A DNA stretch of 64,000 nt, taken from assembly GCA_028875335.1 (NCBI GenBank), contig JAPPEF010000370.1, forward strand, positions 62,001-126,000, in the 5' to 3' direction. This stretch comes from Gemmatimonadota bacterium. GTDB taxonomy: Bacteria; Latescibacterota; UBA2968; UBA8231. The stretch's first letter is position 1. Every line of letters begins with the position of its first letter. Shown in pieces: positions 17,986-27,965 of the stretch. Below the pieces are notes generated by a model. That model did no database searches. It had not been told where the DNA came from and worked only from the letters and a program-made list of their open reading frames with translations. Made by a program: the position numbers and the translations under genes.

Positions 17986-19245
17986 TCAGGTCTTGCGCTC
18001 TTTTTTCTTTGCCGCCGGAAAGAGCACGTTGTTCAGAATTAGTCGATAACCGGGCGAGTTGGGATGCAAGGTGAGGTTGGTCGGCGGGTCGTGGACGTGG
18101 TGCCTGTGGTCTTCTGGGTCGTGGCCGGCGTAGAAAGTGAAAGTGCCCTTGCCGACGCGGCCGTGGATGTACTTGACGCTGTCGGTGCCCTCTTCTTGCC
18201 CGAGGAGGATGACCGAGTCCTTGATCAGCGACTGGCGGAAGGCCGTCGTCTGGCCGAGGAAGCCATCGACGATGTTGGTGTGGCACTGGGTAAGCATCGT
18301 CGGCACGGGGTCGTATTTGGCGGAGAACTCGAATAGCGTGAAATACTCGGCCTCGGCCGTGCGGATTCGGCGCATGTCGTCCGGCGTGGTGTCGATGTTT
18401 GAGAATTCGTACACGAGCGGGTTGGTTTCGAGGACGAAGTTCTCAAAGGCCACGGTGCGACTGAAATCGAGCTGGGCCTGGGCATTGGGGTCGGCTGGAT
18501 CGCCGTCGAAGACTGCGTGGCATATATCCACGTTGAGCGCGGCGAGGGCGATGTCAAAGGTGTCGGTGGCCGAGCACATGGCGAAGAGGAAGCCGCCCGC
18601 GGCCATGTACTCGTAGATTTTGACGACCACGGCCTTTTTTTGTGCAGAGACTTTGGCGTAGCCGAGGCGGCGCGCCATCTGCTCGTACGTGGCCTGCTGT
18701 TCGCGATACCAAACCTGATTGCTGTACGAGCCATAGAACTTGCCGTACTGGCCGGTGAAATCCTCGTGATGCAGGTGCAGCCAATCGTAGTCGTCGAGCG
18801 CGCCTTGGAGCACTTCGTCGTCCCAGATTTTTTCGTAGGAGATTTGGGCGTATTCCAGCGCGAGGGTCACTGCGTCGTCCCAAGGCTGTTTGTTGGGCGG
18901 TGTGTACACGGCGATCTTCGGCACCTTTTCCAAGCGCACGACTTCCATGTTGGACGCATCGATCTCCGCGTAAATCTGGGCGACTTGGGCCTCGGAGATG
19001 TGCTCGGTGCTGATGCCGCGCAGGATGGCTTCGCTGGCGATGAGGGCGTGTGCTTCGACGAGGAATGCGCCGCCTCGGTAGTTGAGCAGCCACTCGACCG
19101 GAATGCCGCGCTCCAAGGTCCAAAAAGCGAGGCCGTAGGCCCGGAGATGGTCGCGCTGGGAGGTGTCCATGGGCACGAGGATCTGTTCGGCGCGGGCTGG
19201 AAGAAGGGCGAGGGTGCAAAGGGCTAAGGCAATGAGAATGGGCAT
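17986..19245 (-). CDS. Exported protein of the family often labelled 'asparagine synthetase B' (function unknown)
   Basis: 420 residues from ATG 19245; a longer frame to 19365 lacks a signal peptide. The N-terminus MPILIALALCTLALLPARA is a signal peptide. The mature part has motifs I recall from a conserved Bacteroidetes family (AFWTLERGIPVEWLLNYRGG, VYTPPNKQPWDDAVTLAL, DYDWLHLHHEDFTGQYGKFY, GGFLFAMCSATDTFDIALA). Databases often call this family asparagine synthetase B, but I see no glutamine amidotransferase or ATP-pyrophosphatase motif, so that name should not be taken as function. The fold may resemble DUF4159-type proteins found in MoxR operons. It is four bases downstream of a TPR gene. 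Confidence 0.75.
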   Translation of the reverse strand: MPILIALALCTLALLPARAEQILVPMDTSQRDHLRAYGLAFWTLERGIPVEWLLNYRGGAFLVEAHALIASEAILRGISTEHISEAQVAQIYAEIDASNMEVVRLEKVPKIAVYTPPNKQPWDDAVTLALEYAQISYEKIWDDEVLQGALDDYDWLHLHHEDFTGQYGKFYGSYSNQVWYREQQATYEQMARRLGYAKVSAQKKAVVVKIYEYMAAGGFLFAMCSATDTFDIALAALNVDICHAVFDGDPADPNAQAQLDFSRTVAFENFVLETNPLVYEFSNIDTTPDDMRRIRTAEAEYFTLFEFSAKYDPVPTMLTQCHTNIVDGFLGQTTAFRQSLIKDSVILLGQEEGTDSVKYIHGRVGKGTFTFYAGHDPEDHRHHVHDPPTNLTLHPNSPGYRLILNNVLFPAAKKKERKT

Positions 19246-19249
19246 GGGG

Positions 19250-20095
19250 TCAGCCGCTTTCGCGTAGGTGGCGGAGCCGCTCGATGTGCAGGCGCGCCTC
19301 TGGGGCGCGGGCGTCGTGCGGGTGTTGGAGGAGCGCGGTCTCGCAGGTTTTGAGGGCCTGCTCAATCGCGCCTTGGCGCTCGTAGAGCGCGGCTAGGCCG
19401 AGGTGGGCGGCGACGATGTGCTCGCCTTGGGGGAAGCGGGCGATTTGGCGCTGGTACAGGGCCATGGCCTCGTCGAGACGGTCTTGTCGCGAGCGCAATT
19501 CAGCGCGGAGAAGCAAACTCCACTCGGCAAGGCCTGGGTCGGCACCCTCTTCGAGGGCAGCCCAGTACTCGTCGGCCGCTTCGCTCTGTCCTTGTCGCTC
19601 TAGCAGTTGAGCGCGGCTGAGATCGGCGAGGGCATCGGACGCTGCGTACTCTTCGCATACGGCCAGCAGGGCGAGGACATCGTTGGCGAGGACATGGTTT
19701 GGGTCGGCTGCGCCCAGCGCAGCCAAAGCGGCTGTAGCTGCGGCAAAGTCGCCGCGGAAGTAGAGCAGTTCAGCGCGGTGATAGCGAGCCGCGTACGCAG
19801 CCGGACCGCCGCGCCTTTCCAAGTCCGCCCACAAGCTATCTGCGCGATCTAGGTCACCGAGGCGCAGGCTGCACTCGGCTATCAGTAGCCGGGCCGGTTC
19901 GGTCCACGGGCCGCGCTGTGGAGCTTCGACTACTGATTGCAGGCCACTGCAGGCCGCCTGTGCGTCGTGCTCTAGCAATAGACGCGCTTGCTCGACTTGT
20001 GCTTGCAGAGCCTGCCCCGTGCTCGACACGGGGTCGGCGGTCGCAGCCGTCGCGCTCCACAGGCCGAGGGTGCAGATGAGGGCGGGTATTCTCAT
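19250..20095 (-). CDS. Exported TPR-repeat protein
   Basis: About 281 residues from ATG 20095, which overlaps the stop of the upstream DUF4175-type gene (ATGA). A signal peptide (MRIPALICTLGLWSATAATA) is followed by degenerate TPR-like helices: WTEPARLLIAECSLRLGDLDRA, AYAARYHRAELLYFRGDFAAA, EWSLLLRAELRSRQDRLDEAMALYQR and IVAAHLGLAALYERQGAIEQAL. It is probably a periplasmic scaffold for the membrane and exported proteins of this operon. No enzymatic motif is seen. Confidence 0.8.
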   Translation of the reverse strand: MRIPALICTLGLWSATAATADPVSSTGQALQAQVEQARLLLEHDAQAACSGLQSVVEAPQRGPWTEPARLLIAECSLRLGDLDRADSLWADLERRGGPAAYAARYHRAELLYFRGDFAAATAALAALGAADPNHVLANDVLALLAVCEEYAASDALADLSRAQLLERQGQSEAADEYWAALEEGADPGLAEWSLLLRAELRSRQDRLDEAMALYQRQIARFPQGEHIVAAHLGLAALYERQGAIEQALKTCETALLQHPHDARAPEARLHIERLRHLRESG

Positions 20096-23000
20096 GGGGC
20101 CTCGCGCGTTTGCAGGTCTTGGTAGATTTGGTCGTAGTAGCGCCGGAGCAAGGCGCGGTACTCCTCGGGATAGGGGCCGGCGAGCGCTTGGCGCAGGGCT
20201 TCGCGCCACAGGTCGGGCGTCTGCCCGCGATCCGTGGGTAGGGCAGTTGGACCGGCGTAGGGCTGGTCGGTGGCCGTGATGCTGCGCCGCTTTTCATCAA
20301 AGCCGCGGCTGTGGATGGAGCGGCTGGCGTCGAGCATGCGCTGGTAGATGCGCTCCTGATTTTGCCGCGTGCGCTGGGTGAGCCGCCCCCGCTGCAAGTC
20401 GGCGAGCACGTCTCGCATCTCGTCCCGGATGGCTTGCACGCGCTGTTGCGCCCCTCGATGCCCGCGCAGCGAGCGGGAGATCTCGTCGAGCGCCTGCATG
20501 AGGCCTTGCTGTTGGGCGCTGAGGCGTGCGATTTGCTGCTGGAGTGAAGGGCCGGGCATCTGGCCCATGGCCTGCTCGGATGCTTGGTTGAGCTGGCTCT
20601 GCTGTTCGGAGAGACCGAGTAACTGCTGCATGGCCTCGGCAAAGGCCGAAGGGGTCTGCGCTTTGGCGAGGTTGTCGAGGCTCTCGCGCAGGAGTAGAAC
20701 GGTCTCGTTGAGATAGCGCATGGCCTTCCTCTGGGGATGGCGCGCTCCCTGCACATCCCGCTGGCCGAGGCGCTGCGCTGCGTCGTGCATCTCGCGCAGG
20801 GCGTAGCCGATGGTTGCGCTCAGATTGGGAGCGAGGGCCAAGGTGCGCCGACCCACGGCGGCGATGCGCTCCACGACTTGGCTGGTACCTTGCATGAGCG
20901 CGAATTGGACTTGGGCGAGCTCAGACTTGGGCGAGCTCAGTCGAGTCGTCGAGCCGTCTTGGGCGCGGGCGTCGCTGAACAGGCTCTCTTGGCGTTGGGA
21001 TAGCTGGACGAGGTCGCGCATGGCGTGGCGCAGTTCGCGGCTGAGTTGGTCCTTTTCTGCGGCGAGGTATTCGTCTTGCATCTGCTGCAAATCCTCGGCT
21101 AGTGCGTCGAGATCTGCGGCTAGGGCCTGTCCGGTCTGCTGGGCTGCACCTGAGGATTTGGCTCGCATCTGGCGCACCATCTGGCGCATTCGCTCGGAGA
21201 GGGCCTTGTTCTCTACGTCCTCGGCGCGGTGCGCTAGCTGTTCAGAGAGCGCGGGATTTTGCTCGGCTGTGGAATCGCTCAGTTCCTGTAGCTGCTCGGC
21301 GAGTCGCTCGGTGTCGCGCTGCAAACTGCCCTCCTGTAGCTGCTGGCGCAGGCCGCTCTGGCCGTCCGCAAGCTCGCGGTTGATTTGGCTCTGGCGGCGG
21401 GCTAATTCCGCGGCTTGCTCGACGATGGCGCGCAACTGCTGCTCAGTCCGCACCTGTTCGAGTAAGGCAATGGTGCGGTCGAGCCGTTGCTGGAAGGCTT
21501 GCTGGTCTTCGTTAAAGCGCTTGAGGGCGTCGGCGAGGGCTTGGGGGTCTGGGTCGGTGGCAGCTTTTTGCAGTTCGGCGAGGGCCTGCTGCATTTCAGG
21601 GGTGGCGATGTCGCCCATGAGTTCGCGGATGTGGTCTAGCTTGTCGAGTAGCTCTTCGCTGCCCGTGCCCTCGTCTTGCATGGAGTCGATGGTTTTCTCC
21701 AGTTCAGCCGCTAGTTCCTCTACGGCGCGGGCGCGCTCAGCCTCGGCCGCAAGCGTTGATTCGAGTTCCTTCTTTTGCTCCCAACTCAGTTCCTCGCTTT
21801 TGAGCAGTTCGCGGCGCACTCGCTCAATGTACTCCTGATGAGCCTGTCCTTCGGCTGCGAGTTCCTCCAAGGAGGAGAGTTGTTCCTCCTGGGCTTGGTC
21901 GGCCTCTGAGTAGAGTTCGTACAGGGAGGGGAAGCGCAGCACGTACTGGCGGCTCTGACCCTTTTGCGGGCCGGCTACTTGATTGTTGTCGAGGGCTTCT
22001 AGGTGATAATAGATGCGGTCTTCGGGTAATAGGTTGGCGGCTGATAGGTCCCAGATGTGGCTGACGAGTACCTCGCGCTGGGGATTGATGGGCAAAGCCC
22101 GGCGCTGTTCGGGACTGTTGTTGACTCGATAGACCAAGGCGATTTCCTCGACAGAAAAGTCGTCACTGGCCTCGGCCTTGAGTAGCACCTTGAGGGCCTC
22201 GGGCAGGTCGCTGTCGCGGCCGGGATCGGTGATGGCGACTACTGGCTTTTGGTCTTCGCGCACTTGAATGGCGTAGCGGATGGGGTCGCGGTTTGTCGCG
22301 CCCTTGCGATCGACGAGGTCGATGTGGTACGCACCCGTGCGCTCAATTTGTAAGGCGATGCGGGCGGTCGCGCCGTCGAGTTGGGCGGCTAACGACAAGG
22401 TGTCGTCGAGGACCAAGGCGGCCTTGGACAGGGGCTTGTTAGCCGTGACTTCAAGGGCGACGCGGGTACCGGGCAGGCCCTGGATGTCGCCGCTTTCTTC
22501 TTCAATGCGGTCGGGCAGTTGGCTATAAGCAGGGTACTGGTAGTGCAGGCGCAAGCGCTTGACGGCCGGAGGGTCGATGACGCGCACCTCGTATTCGGGC
22601 GAGCGGTCGTCACCGACCGCGATGGCGTAGTGGAAGGACTGCTGGACTTGGGGAAAGGTGTAGGTGACGGAGTCGGCGCGATCGACCACGAGCTCTTCGA
22701 TCTGGTAGGGTGCTTCTGTGCTTGCGCGGCGCACGATGCGGGCGCGACGCGGCTTGTCGCCAGCAAAATGCACTTGCAGGGTAGCGTCGTCGCCCTTGAT
22801 GATTTCGAGGTTTCCGGGACGGACGGTGATCAGGGTGCGCGGTGGTCGCTCGTACGCGGTGAGCGGATGGGCGCAGCGATGAGCGGCTTGGGCGAGGTCG
22901 TTGCCAAACAGCGCGCTGCAAAGAAGTACGACAGCCGTTGCGCTGCCAAGCAGGCGCAAGTAGGCGTAGAGCGGCTGACGGTCGAGTATTTGGGCTGGAT

Positions 23001-23412
23001 CGGCGGCGCGCAAAAGCTGAGCGGCCCGTTCGCTTGCAGCCGCAAGCAGCGCGGGCGAGTGAAGAGATGGGTCTGTATCAGATAGCTCTAAGGCGCTAAT
23101 CAGCCGCTGTTGGAGCGGAGGCCAGCGCCGTTCGACGAAGAGGGCGAAGCGGTGCTGCGAGAGGAGAACGGGCAGGTGCCGCTTGAGAGCAAATGCCAGC
23201 GCCCCTCCCGTAGCTAAAAGTGCTAAGATGCCCAAGCCCGTGCGCCAGGGTGGCGAAAGAAAGAAAAGCGCTTCGAGTAGGACCCACAGCAAGACAGACA
23301 CCAAGCCTGCGGCTAGCCCCAAGGCCAACGCAGAGAATATGGTTAGGCCCAAGGCGCGGCGGCGCAGTGCGGCTAAGTGTGTGAGAAGGGGTGATAGTGA
23401 GCTATGGTCCAT
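20092..23412 (-). CDS. DUF4175-type large membrane-anchored coiled-coil protein
   Basis: 1106 residues. Two membrane segments lie near residues 20-75 (ALGLTIFSALALGLAAGLVSV, then TGLGILALLATGGALAFAL) and a third near 150-170 (LLGSATAVVLLCSALFG). A beta-rich region of about 200-470 residues follows. From about 510 to 1000 the chain is almost entirely Gln/Glu/Arg/Leu heptads and reads as a very long coiled coil. This architecture matches DUF4175 proteins that accompany MoxR/DUF58 genes in Bacteroidetes and Alphaproteobacteria. It is the first gene of the leftward operon to DUF58 and probably forms an envelope-spanning scaffold. Confidence 0.8.
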   Translation of the reverse strand: MDHSSLSPLLTHLAALRRRALGLTIFSALALGLAAGLVSVLLWVLLEALFFLSPPWRTGLGILALLATGGALAFALKRHLPVLLSQHRFALFVERRWPPLQQRLISALELSDTDPSLHSPALLAAASERAAQLLRAADPAQILDRQPLYAYLRLLGSATAVVLLCSALFGNDLAQAAHRCAHPLTAYERPPRTLITVRPGNLEIIKGDDATLQVHFAGDKPRRARIVRRASTEAPYQIEELVVDRADSVTYTFPQVQQSFHYAIAVGDDRSPEYEVRVIDPPAVKRLRLHYQYPAYSQLPDRIEEESGDIQGLPGTRVALEVTANKPLSKAALVLDDTLSLAAQLDGATARIALQIERTGAYHIDLVDRKGATNRDPIRYAIQVREDQKPVVAITDPGRDSDLPEALKVLLKAEASDDFSVEEIALVYRVNNSPEQRRALPINPQREVLVSHIWDLSAANLLPEDRIYYHLEALDNNQVAGPQKGQSRQYVLRFPSLYELYSEADQAQEEQLSSLEELAAEGQAHQEYIERVRRELLKSEELSWEQKKELESTLAAEAERARAVEELAAELEKTIDSMQDEGTGSEELLDKLDHIRELMGDIATPEMQQALAELQKAATDPDPQALADALKRFNEDQQAFQQRLDRTIALLEQVRTEQQLRAIVEQAAELARRQSQINRELADGQSGLRQQLQEGSLQRDTERLAEQLQELSDSTAEQNPALSEQLAHRAEDVENKALSERMRQMVRQMRAKSSGAAQQTGQALAADLDALAEDLQQMQDEYLAAEKDQLSRELRHAMRDLVQLSQRQESLFSDARAQDGSTTRLSSPKSELAQVQFALMQGTSQVVERIAAVGRRTLALAPNLSATIGYALREMHDAAQRLGQRDVQGARHPQRKAMRYLNETVLLLRESLDNLAKAQTPSAFAEAMQQLLGLSEQQSQLNQASEQAMGQMPGPSLQQQIARLSAQQQGLMQALDEISRSLRGHRGAQQRVQAIRDEMRDVLADLQRGRLTQRTRQNQERIYQRMLDASRSIHSRGFDEKRRSITATDQPYAGPTALPTDRGQTPDLWREALRQALAGPYPEEYRALLRRYYDQIYQDLQTREAP

Positions 23413-23628
23413 AGGGATTAGGCTTGGGATCGCTATATAGATGTTGCGGTGCGGAGCGTGGTTCCGCGTAGAAAAATAAAGTTAGCGCAGGGGTGTCTCC
23501 GCCGCCAGATAGACTACAACAGGGTGTATGTGGTAGTCCGTTTTATCGTGCTAGCCGCTCTGGTCTTTATTATATTATTCTCCCTCATTATAGAAGCTGA
23601 TCCAGACATTAGCCAGGAGAGCAGCGCA

Positions 23629-25773
23629 ATGAATACCTTGCGACGAGTATCGTTGGTAGCCTGTGGAGCGCTCGCTTTTGCGGCGACGCTGGCAGAAGCA
23701 TACAACGTCTATCGGCTCGGGGGCGAGGACGGAAACCCGTGGTTGGCGGCGATATCTTATGAGCCTGGGGAGTACTTGGTTATCGGACCGGATGGCCAAA
23801 TCCAAGATCAGGTGCCATTCAGTACTCCAGGCTCCCATCCCACGTGGAATGACACGCTGATGGTGAACGTCGATAGCACTGGGGGTCTTTGGATGCGTCC
23901 CTTCTGGGTACCGGACACCTTGAATTTGGCGCAAGACGGGGTGCGCGACCGGATTCCACGCGGGCTATACGACAATATCGCCGTGGGCGGGACCAATCAC
24001 ACTACGGGCGTGATCGAAAGGATCCGGCCGATGTTCGACGGCGATCCCCAGACGGCTGCTTTCTTTGCCGCTAGCAATACGGACGATCCAGAGATTCGGA
24101 GCCAATTCGTCGTCCAGAACCTAATCATCGACTTGGGGGCTGACTACCCGATTAATCGGGTGCGGTTCTTTCCCCGCTTGTCCAAAAACGATACCAAAAT
24201 TGACCAAATCATCGCGGAGATGGCTCCTCCCAAGCTAGACAAAGAGGCACTCGGCGAAGAGGATTTCTCCGATAATTCCCTGCCGTGGTTTGAAATCGCC
24301 GGTGCCAATAGCGTGCAAAACTTCGCCGCTCATGCTTCCTTTAGGACCCAAGACAGCCCTTGGTTTAAAGGCATTTCCCCGCGCGAAGTAGATTCCAAAA
24401 ATGATTCGCGCCTGACCATTTTGCGTCGGGATACAGAAAACCAAGAAACCATCCTCGATGCTCGGTTCCCATTGCAGTCTCTGCAGTGGGTCACGATTCG
24501 CCCGCTCTACCCAACCTCCAACTGGGAGATCGCCGAGTTTCAGATTTTCGGTAAAGGCTACGTGCCACGCGCCATCTACACCAGCGCGGTACTCGATTTT
24601 GGCGAGGAGATGGCTTGGGGCAAGATCCGCTGGAAGGGCGACCACGATCCGGACAGCAAAATTCTGATTCGCACCCGCTCCGGTAGCGATAGCGATCCCA
24701 ACCTCTACTGGCTGCCCAGCGAGGTCGCCGGCGAGTTCAAGGCCATAACTCGGAAGGAATACGAGCGCGGCAACATCAAGAAGCGCTTTACCACGTTGGA
24801 CGAACGGCACTGGAGTTTCTGGTCGGCACCTTATCCGTGGGAGGCGGGACTGGCCGATCCCGCGCAACCACCCCACGCTTGGACGGACGGCACCGAGATC
24901 CTCTCGCCGGGGCCTTCGCGCTACTTTCAGTTCCAGCTTTTGGTGCTGTCAACCGTCGATCAGAGCACGAAGTTGCAGGAGCTAGAGATACAGTTTGCGC
25001 GACCGGCGGCATTGGAGGTGGTGGGCGAAATCTGGCCGCTGGACGCGTCGCGCACCGAGAGCACCGCGTTCACCTACAGCGTGCTACCGACACTGGAGGC
25101 GGGCCACGGCTTCGATCAATTGGAGATCTTTACGCTGACGCGGGCCAATGCAGTGCGCTCGGTGCGGGTCGATGGCGTCGAGGTCAGCGGCATATATCCG
25201 CCCGAAATACTCGACGATCGCATCGTCGTCGGTTTTCCGAAGTTGGCCGGACAGGAGGATACATTTAAGCTAATCGAGGTGGAATTCGATGCGCGGGTGG
25301 TGCGCTACGGCACTCAGTTTCAGGGCTGGATATTCGACAGCACTGCCAACGAGGTCAAACAGCTCATTTCCCCCGGAGACGCGACCGTTGACTTTCCAGG
25401 TAATGCGCTGGGGGTGCGCACGGTGGGGTTGGGTGAGGCGCTCTTAGCGGAGGTGGAGGTCGCGCCCAACCCGTTTACGCCCAACGGAGATGGGATCAAC
25501 GACTGGGCGCGATTCCAATTTCAGTTGCACGAGGTCTCCACCCCGCGGATGCTGACGGTCAATATCTATGATTTATCGGGGCGTCAGGTGCGACAACTGC
25601 AGGAGCAAAATGCGGTGCGCGGCCTCTTTGGGGAAGAGGCCAGCATCCTAGCTTGGGATGGGATGGACGATCAGGGCACCACGGTGAGTCCGGGAATCTA
25701 CGTATACCGGATTGCCCTCGACGCCGATCGCGGCGAGGAAGTGCAAGTGGGGACCCTCTCGTTGGCGTACTAA
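23629..25773 (+). CDS. Large exported surface protein with FlgD-like C-terminal domain (protein A)
   Basis: 714 residues from ATG 23629, behind CAGGAGAG. The chosen start gives a signal peptide (MNTLRRVSLVACGALAFAATLAEA); an in-frame extension to 23449 would add an unrelated hydrophobic stretch. Discoidin-like beta segments occur (NLIIDLGADYPINRVRFFPR), then TWGK/WSFWSAPY and SPGPSRYFQFQL motifs shared with the proteins at 27966 and 40748. The C-terminus has NPFTPNGDGIND, IYDLSGRQVRQL and SPGIYVYRI, a FlgD-Ig/CHU_C-like domain, and ends SLAY. It is probably secreted and anchored at the surface through this domain. Ligand and function are unknown. Confidence 0.8.
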   Translation: MNTLRRVSLVACGALAFAATLAEAYNVYRLGGEDGNPWLAAISYEPGEYLVIGPDGQIQDQVPFSTPGSHPTWNDTLMVNVDSTGGLWMRPFWVPDTLNLAQDGVRDRIPRGLYDNIAVGGTNHTTGVIERIRPMFDGDPQTAAFFAASNTDDPEIRSQFVVQNLIIDLGADYPINRVRFFPRLSKNDTKIDQIIAEMAPPKLDKEALGEEDFSDNSLPWFEIAGANSVQNFAAHASFRTQDSPWFKGISPREVDSKNDSRLTILRRDTENQETILDARFPLQSLQWVTIRPLYPTSNWEIAEFQIFGKGYVPRAIYTSAVLDFGEEMAWGKIRWKGDHDPDSKILIRTRSGSDSDPNLYWLPSEVAGEFKAITRKEYERGNIKKRFTTLDERHWSFWSAPYPWEAGLADPAQPPHAWTDGTEILSPGPSRYFQFQLLVLSTVDQSTKLQELEIQFARPAALEVVGEIWPLDASRTESTAFTYSVLPTLEAGHGFDQLEIFTLTRANAVRSVRVDGVEVSGIYPPEILDDRIVVGFPKLAGQEDTFKLIEVEFDARVVRYGTQFQGWIFDSTANEVKQLISPGDATVDFPGNALGVRTVGLGEALLAEVEVAPNPFTPNGDGINDWARFQFQLHEVSTPRMLTVNIYDLSGRQVRQLQEQNAVRGLFGEEASILAWDGMDDQGTTVSPGIYVYRIALDADRGEEVQVGTLSLAY

Positions 25774-25779
25774 TCCAAG

Positions 25780-27741
25780 CTACCAACTCATTACGGCGTT
25801 GCCGCTTTCGCTGGCCCAGTAGTCTATGGCGTACCAGATGCCGGCCGTGACGAACTGACCGAGAATCAGGCCCATGAAGAAGGGCCGGGTTTTGAGATAG
25901 AGTGCCGGACCTCCGTAGCGCAGGACGAGGGTCTTGCAGAGCCAAGCTAGGAACACGCTAAAAAACATCGTGCCAAAGACGGCGCTGATCGGAAAACCCA
26001 ACGGGTGGAAAGGCCACCAAGAGATGTGCTGGCGGGCGGCCATCAAAAGTACCATGGCACCCGCACCAATAGTTGTATATATCCAGTTCTCCCAATGCGG
26101 GCCGTCGAGGGATTGCAGCCGCGCGGCGGCGTTGTCAAAGGGGTAGCGCGCCGCGCCGCCAAAGAAGAAGGAATCGGTGTTGATCCCCCCGTAGCGATAG
26201 CCTAGATCGAGGATGGCCCAGATCGAGCTAAAGAGGGTCACGAGGATGGCCAAGAGGATGCCCCAAAAGACGATGCGGCGTCCTTTTTTTATGGTCTCCT
26301 CGGCGAGTTTGAGACCATTGGCGCAAGAGGCCATGACAAAGGTGAGAATGTCGCTGGCCCATATGTATGTAAAGGCCAAGGCCATGACGCCGGAAGAGCC
26401 GATGGTGCGGGTGCCAAAGCCAGCGGCGACAAAATCCGAGGCGATCATCGGCGCGAAGATAAAGGCCAAGCCCCCTTCGGCGACGACGCGGGTGATGCCT
26501 ATGAAGAGCACAAAAGCAAAAAAGAGATAGATGGGGGTAACCCAAGCGGGCAGCCCTGACTGCCAGAGCCACACGCCCATAAAGGTCAGACTGCCCGCCA
26601 GCATCAAGAGCGCAGTCCGGTAGGAGAGAATTTCGCCGGAGTCGTCAATGTCGGAGGCACCGGAGACGGCTTTGCGCCAGACCGCGCGCAGGTGGTCGCG
26701 GGCATTCCACAGGCCGAAGAGGACCAGCGCGATGACGGCCCCAAAGCCTTGGTGGACGATGATCGAACCCGTATAGGTACTGTAGGCTCCGAGTACGGGA
26801 TCGATCTTCTGGACGCCGAGTACGTTGAAGATGCCCTGCTGAACGGTGTTGAGCAGATAGAAGAAGCACAGCCCAAAGGCTATGTCGCGGTTGACGAAGT
26901 AGGAAAAACCCAGCATCTGGAAGCTGAGCCGGAGCGGAACCTGGATGCTGTCGCGGAAGAGCGGGACTGAGGTGCCGAGACCGACGCGGGGGAAGTAGGG
27001 GAAATAGTGATTGAGGCCATTGACGCTCTGGATCAAGGCGGGTATGGCAAAGCCGATCCACATCAGCGGATTTTTGAAAAAGGCATTGAGTACTCTGGGG
27101 CGCTGATTTTCTTCTTGGAGCATGGCGATGGGGAGCTGGACCAGCGGGAAGATTAGGCGTTCGTTCTCGATCCACTGTTTGCGCAAGACAACCACAATGG
27201 AAATCATCGCCACGTAGAGTGCCAGCACGAAAGGTACCCACAACGCCAGCGGGGACAGCCACAACGCCCACGGGATGCCTTGGCCCTGCGGCGCGCCTTC
27301 GTAGAAGTTCTTGATCTGGTCGAAGTCGTGGTGGGGGATGATCCAATCGGGAATGAGTGGGTGGAGGAGCTCGGCCCAGTTGTTCTCGGGGGTGGCATAA
27401 TAGATGACGCTGGTGATATCGGGCAGGAGAAAGGCGGTAAGCCCCCATTCGGGAATTGAGGTGGCGACGATCCACATAATGTAGATGAGCGCCAACTCGG
27501 CCCGGCTCAGCATCCACGAGCGGCGCATGAAGCCCAGCAGGGTGTTGCCGACAAAGACCAGAAAGAAGAAGAGAATGATGGCGGCGGGCGTGTTGAAGTA
27601 CGAGGCGATCCGAGAGCCGTGGAGCACCATGTTGCAATACGGGACGCCGGCCCCAATGGCCCAGGCACCGGCTGCGCCGACGAGGAGCGCGCGGAGGCCG
27701 GGCCGCTGTGAAGTTGGTGAAGTCGCGGTCAAATTCTCCAT
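25780..27741 (-). CDS. Polytopic membrane protein, DUF6785/DUF6784-type
   Basis: 653 residues with about a dozen hydrophobic segments, starting with a short polar N-terminus and GVPYCNMVLHG. Internal motifs include AELALIYIMWIVATSIPEWGL, ENERLIFPLVQLPIAML and FGTRTIGSSGVMALAFTYIWASDI. They match a membrane family common in Planctomycetes and related lineages that I know as DUF6785/DUF6784; it has a distant transporter-like look (oligopeptide-transporter-like topology) but no proven substrate. It is convergent with protein A, ending six bases after that gene, and divergent from protein B. Confidence 0.7.
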   Translation of the reverse strand: MENLTATSPTSQRPGLRALLVGAAGAWAIGAGVPYCNMVLHGSRIASYFNTPAAIILFFFLVFVGNTLLGFMRRSWMLSRAELALIYIMWIVATSIPEWGLTAFLLPDITSVIYYATPENNWAELLHPLIPDWIIPHHDFDQIKNFYEGAPQGQGIPWALWLSPLALWVPFVLALYVAMISIVVVLRKQWIENERLIFPLVQLPIAMLQEENQRPRVLNAFFKNPLMWIGFAIPALIQSVNGLNHYFPYFPRVGLGTSVPLFRDSIQVPLRLSFQMLGFSYFVNRDIAFGLCFFYLLNTVQQGIFNVLGVQKIDPVLGAYSTYTGSIIVHQGFGAVIALVLFGLWNARDHLRAVWRKAVSGASDIDDSGEILSYRTALLMLAGSLTFMGVWLWQSGLPAWVTPIYLFFAFVLFIGITRVVAEGGLAFIFAPMIASDFVAAGFGTRTIGSSGVMALAFTYIWASDILTFVMASCANGLKLAEETIKKGRRIVFWGILLAILVTLFSSIWAILDLGYRYGGINTDSFFFGGAARYPFDNAAARLQSLDGPHWENWIYTTIGAGAMVLLMAARQHISWWPFHPLGFPISAVFGTMFFSVFLAWLCKTLVLRYGGPALYLKTRPFFMGLILGQFVTAGIWYAIDYWASESGNAVMSW

Positions 27742-27863
27742 AAGAGACGGGCCGTTAGCTACATCTGCTAAATGGGGATAGAATATCCCTGCCCTAGGGT
27801 AGTGTCAATAAATTAGGCCAGTAGGCACGATGGTTGCTGCGGAGACGAGGTCGAGCCAGCAGA

Positions 27864-27892
27864 TTGGCAGCGAGAGCAAAATTAGATAAATA
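27864..27892 (+). promoter_or_regulatory. Candidate promoter for the protein B gene
   Basis: TTGGCA (27864-27869), a 17-base spacer and TAAATA (27887-27892), about 75 bases before the start at 27966. The leader contains AGGAG followed by a possible seven-codon reading frame (from ATG 27934), which may be chance. Confidence 0.45.
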
Positions 27893-27965
27893 TGCCGTCT
27901 AGTTTTTTCTTACATTACAGGAGCACCTCAGCCCATGTGCGCTAGGCAAACCGGGTGAACGCTAC

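Noticed and set aside
20810..21838. Long rightward reading frame (342 codons) opposite the DUF4175-type gene
   Set aside because: It is Ser/Cys/Arg-rich low complexity and mirrors the Gln/Glu/Leu coiled coil on the other strand; no start site or family match.
23449..23628. Hydrophobic N-terminal extension of protein A
   Set aside because: A separate ATG with a ribosome site and a proper signal peptide lies at 23629; the upstream stretch is AT-rich intergenic DNA.
27934..27957. Seven-codon leader frame before protein B, behind AGGAG
   Set aside because: Too short to support; no attenuator-like codon run or hairpin seen.
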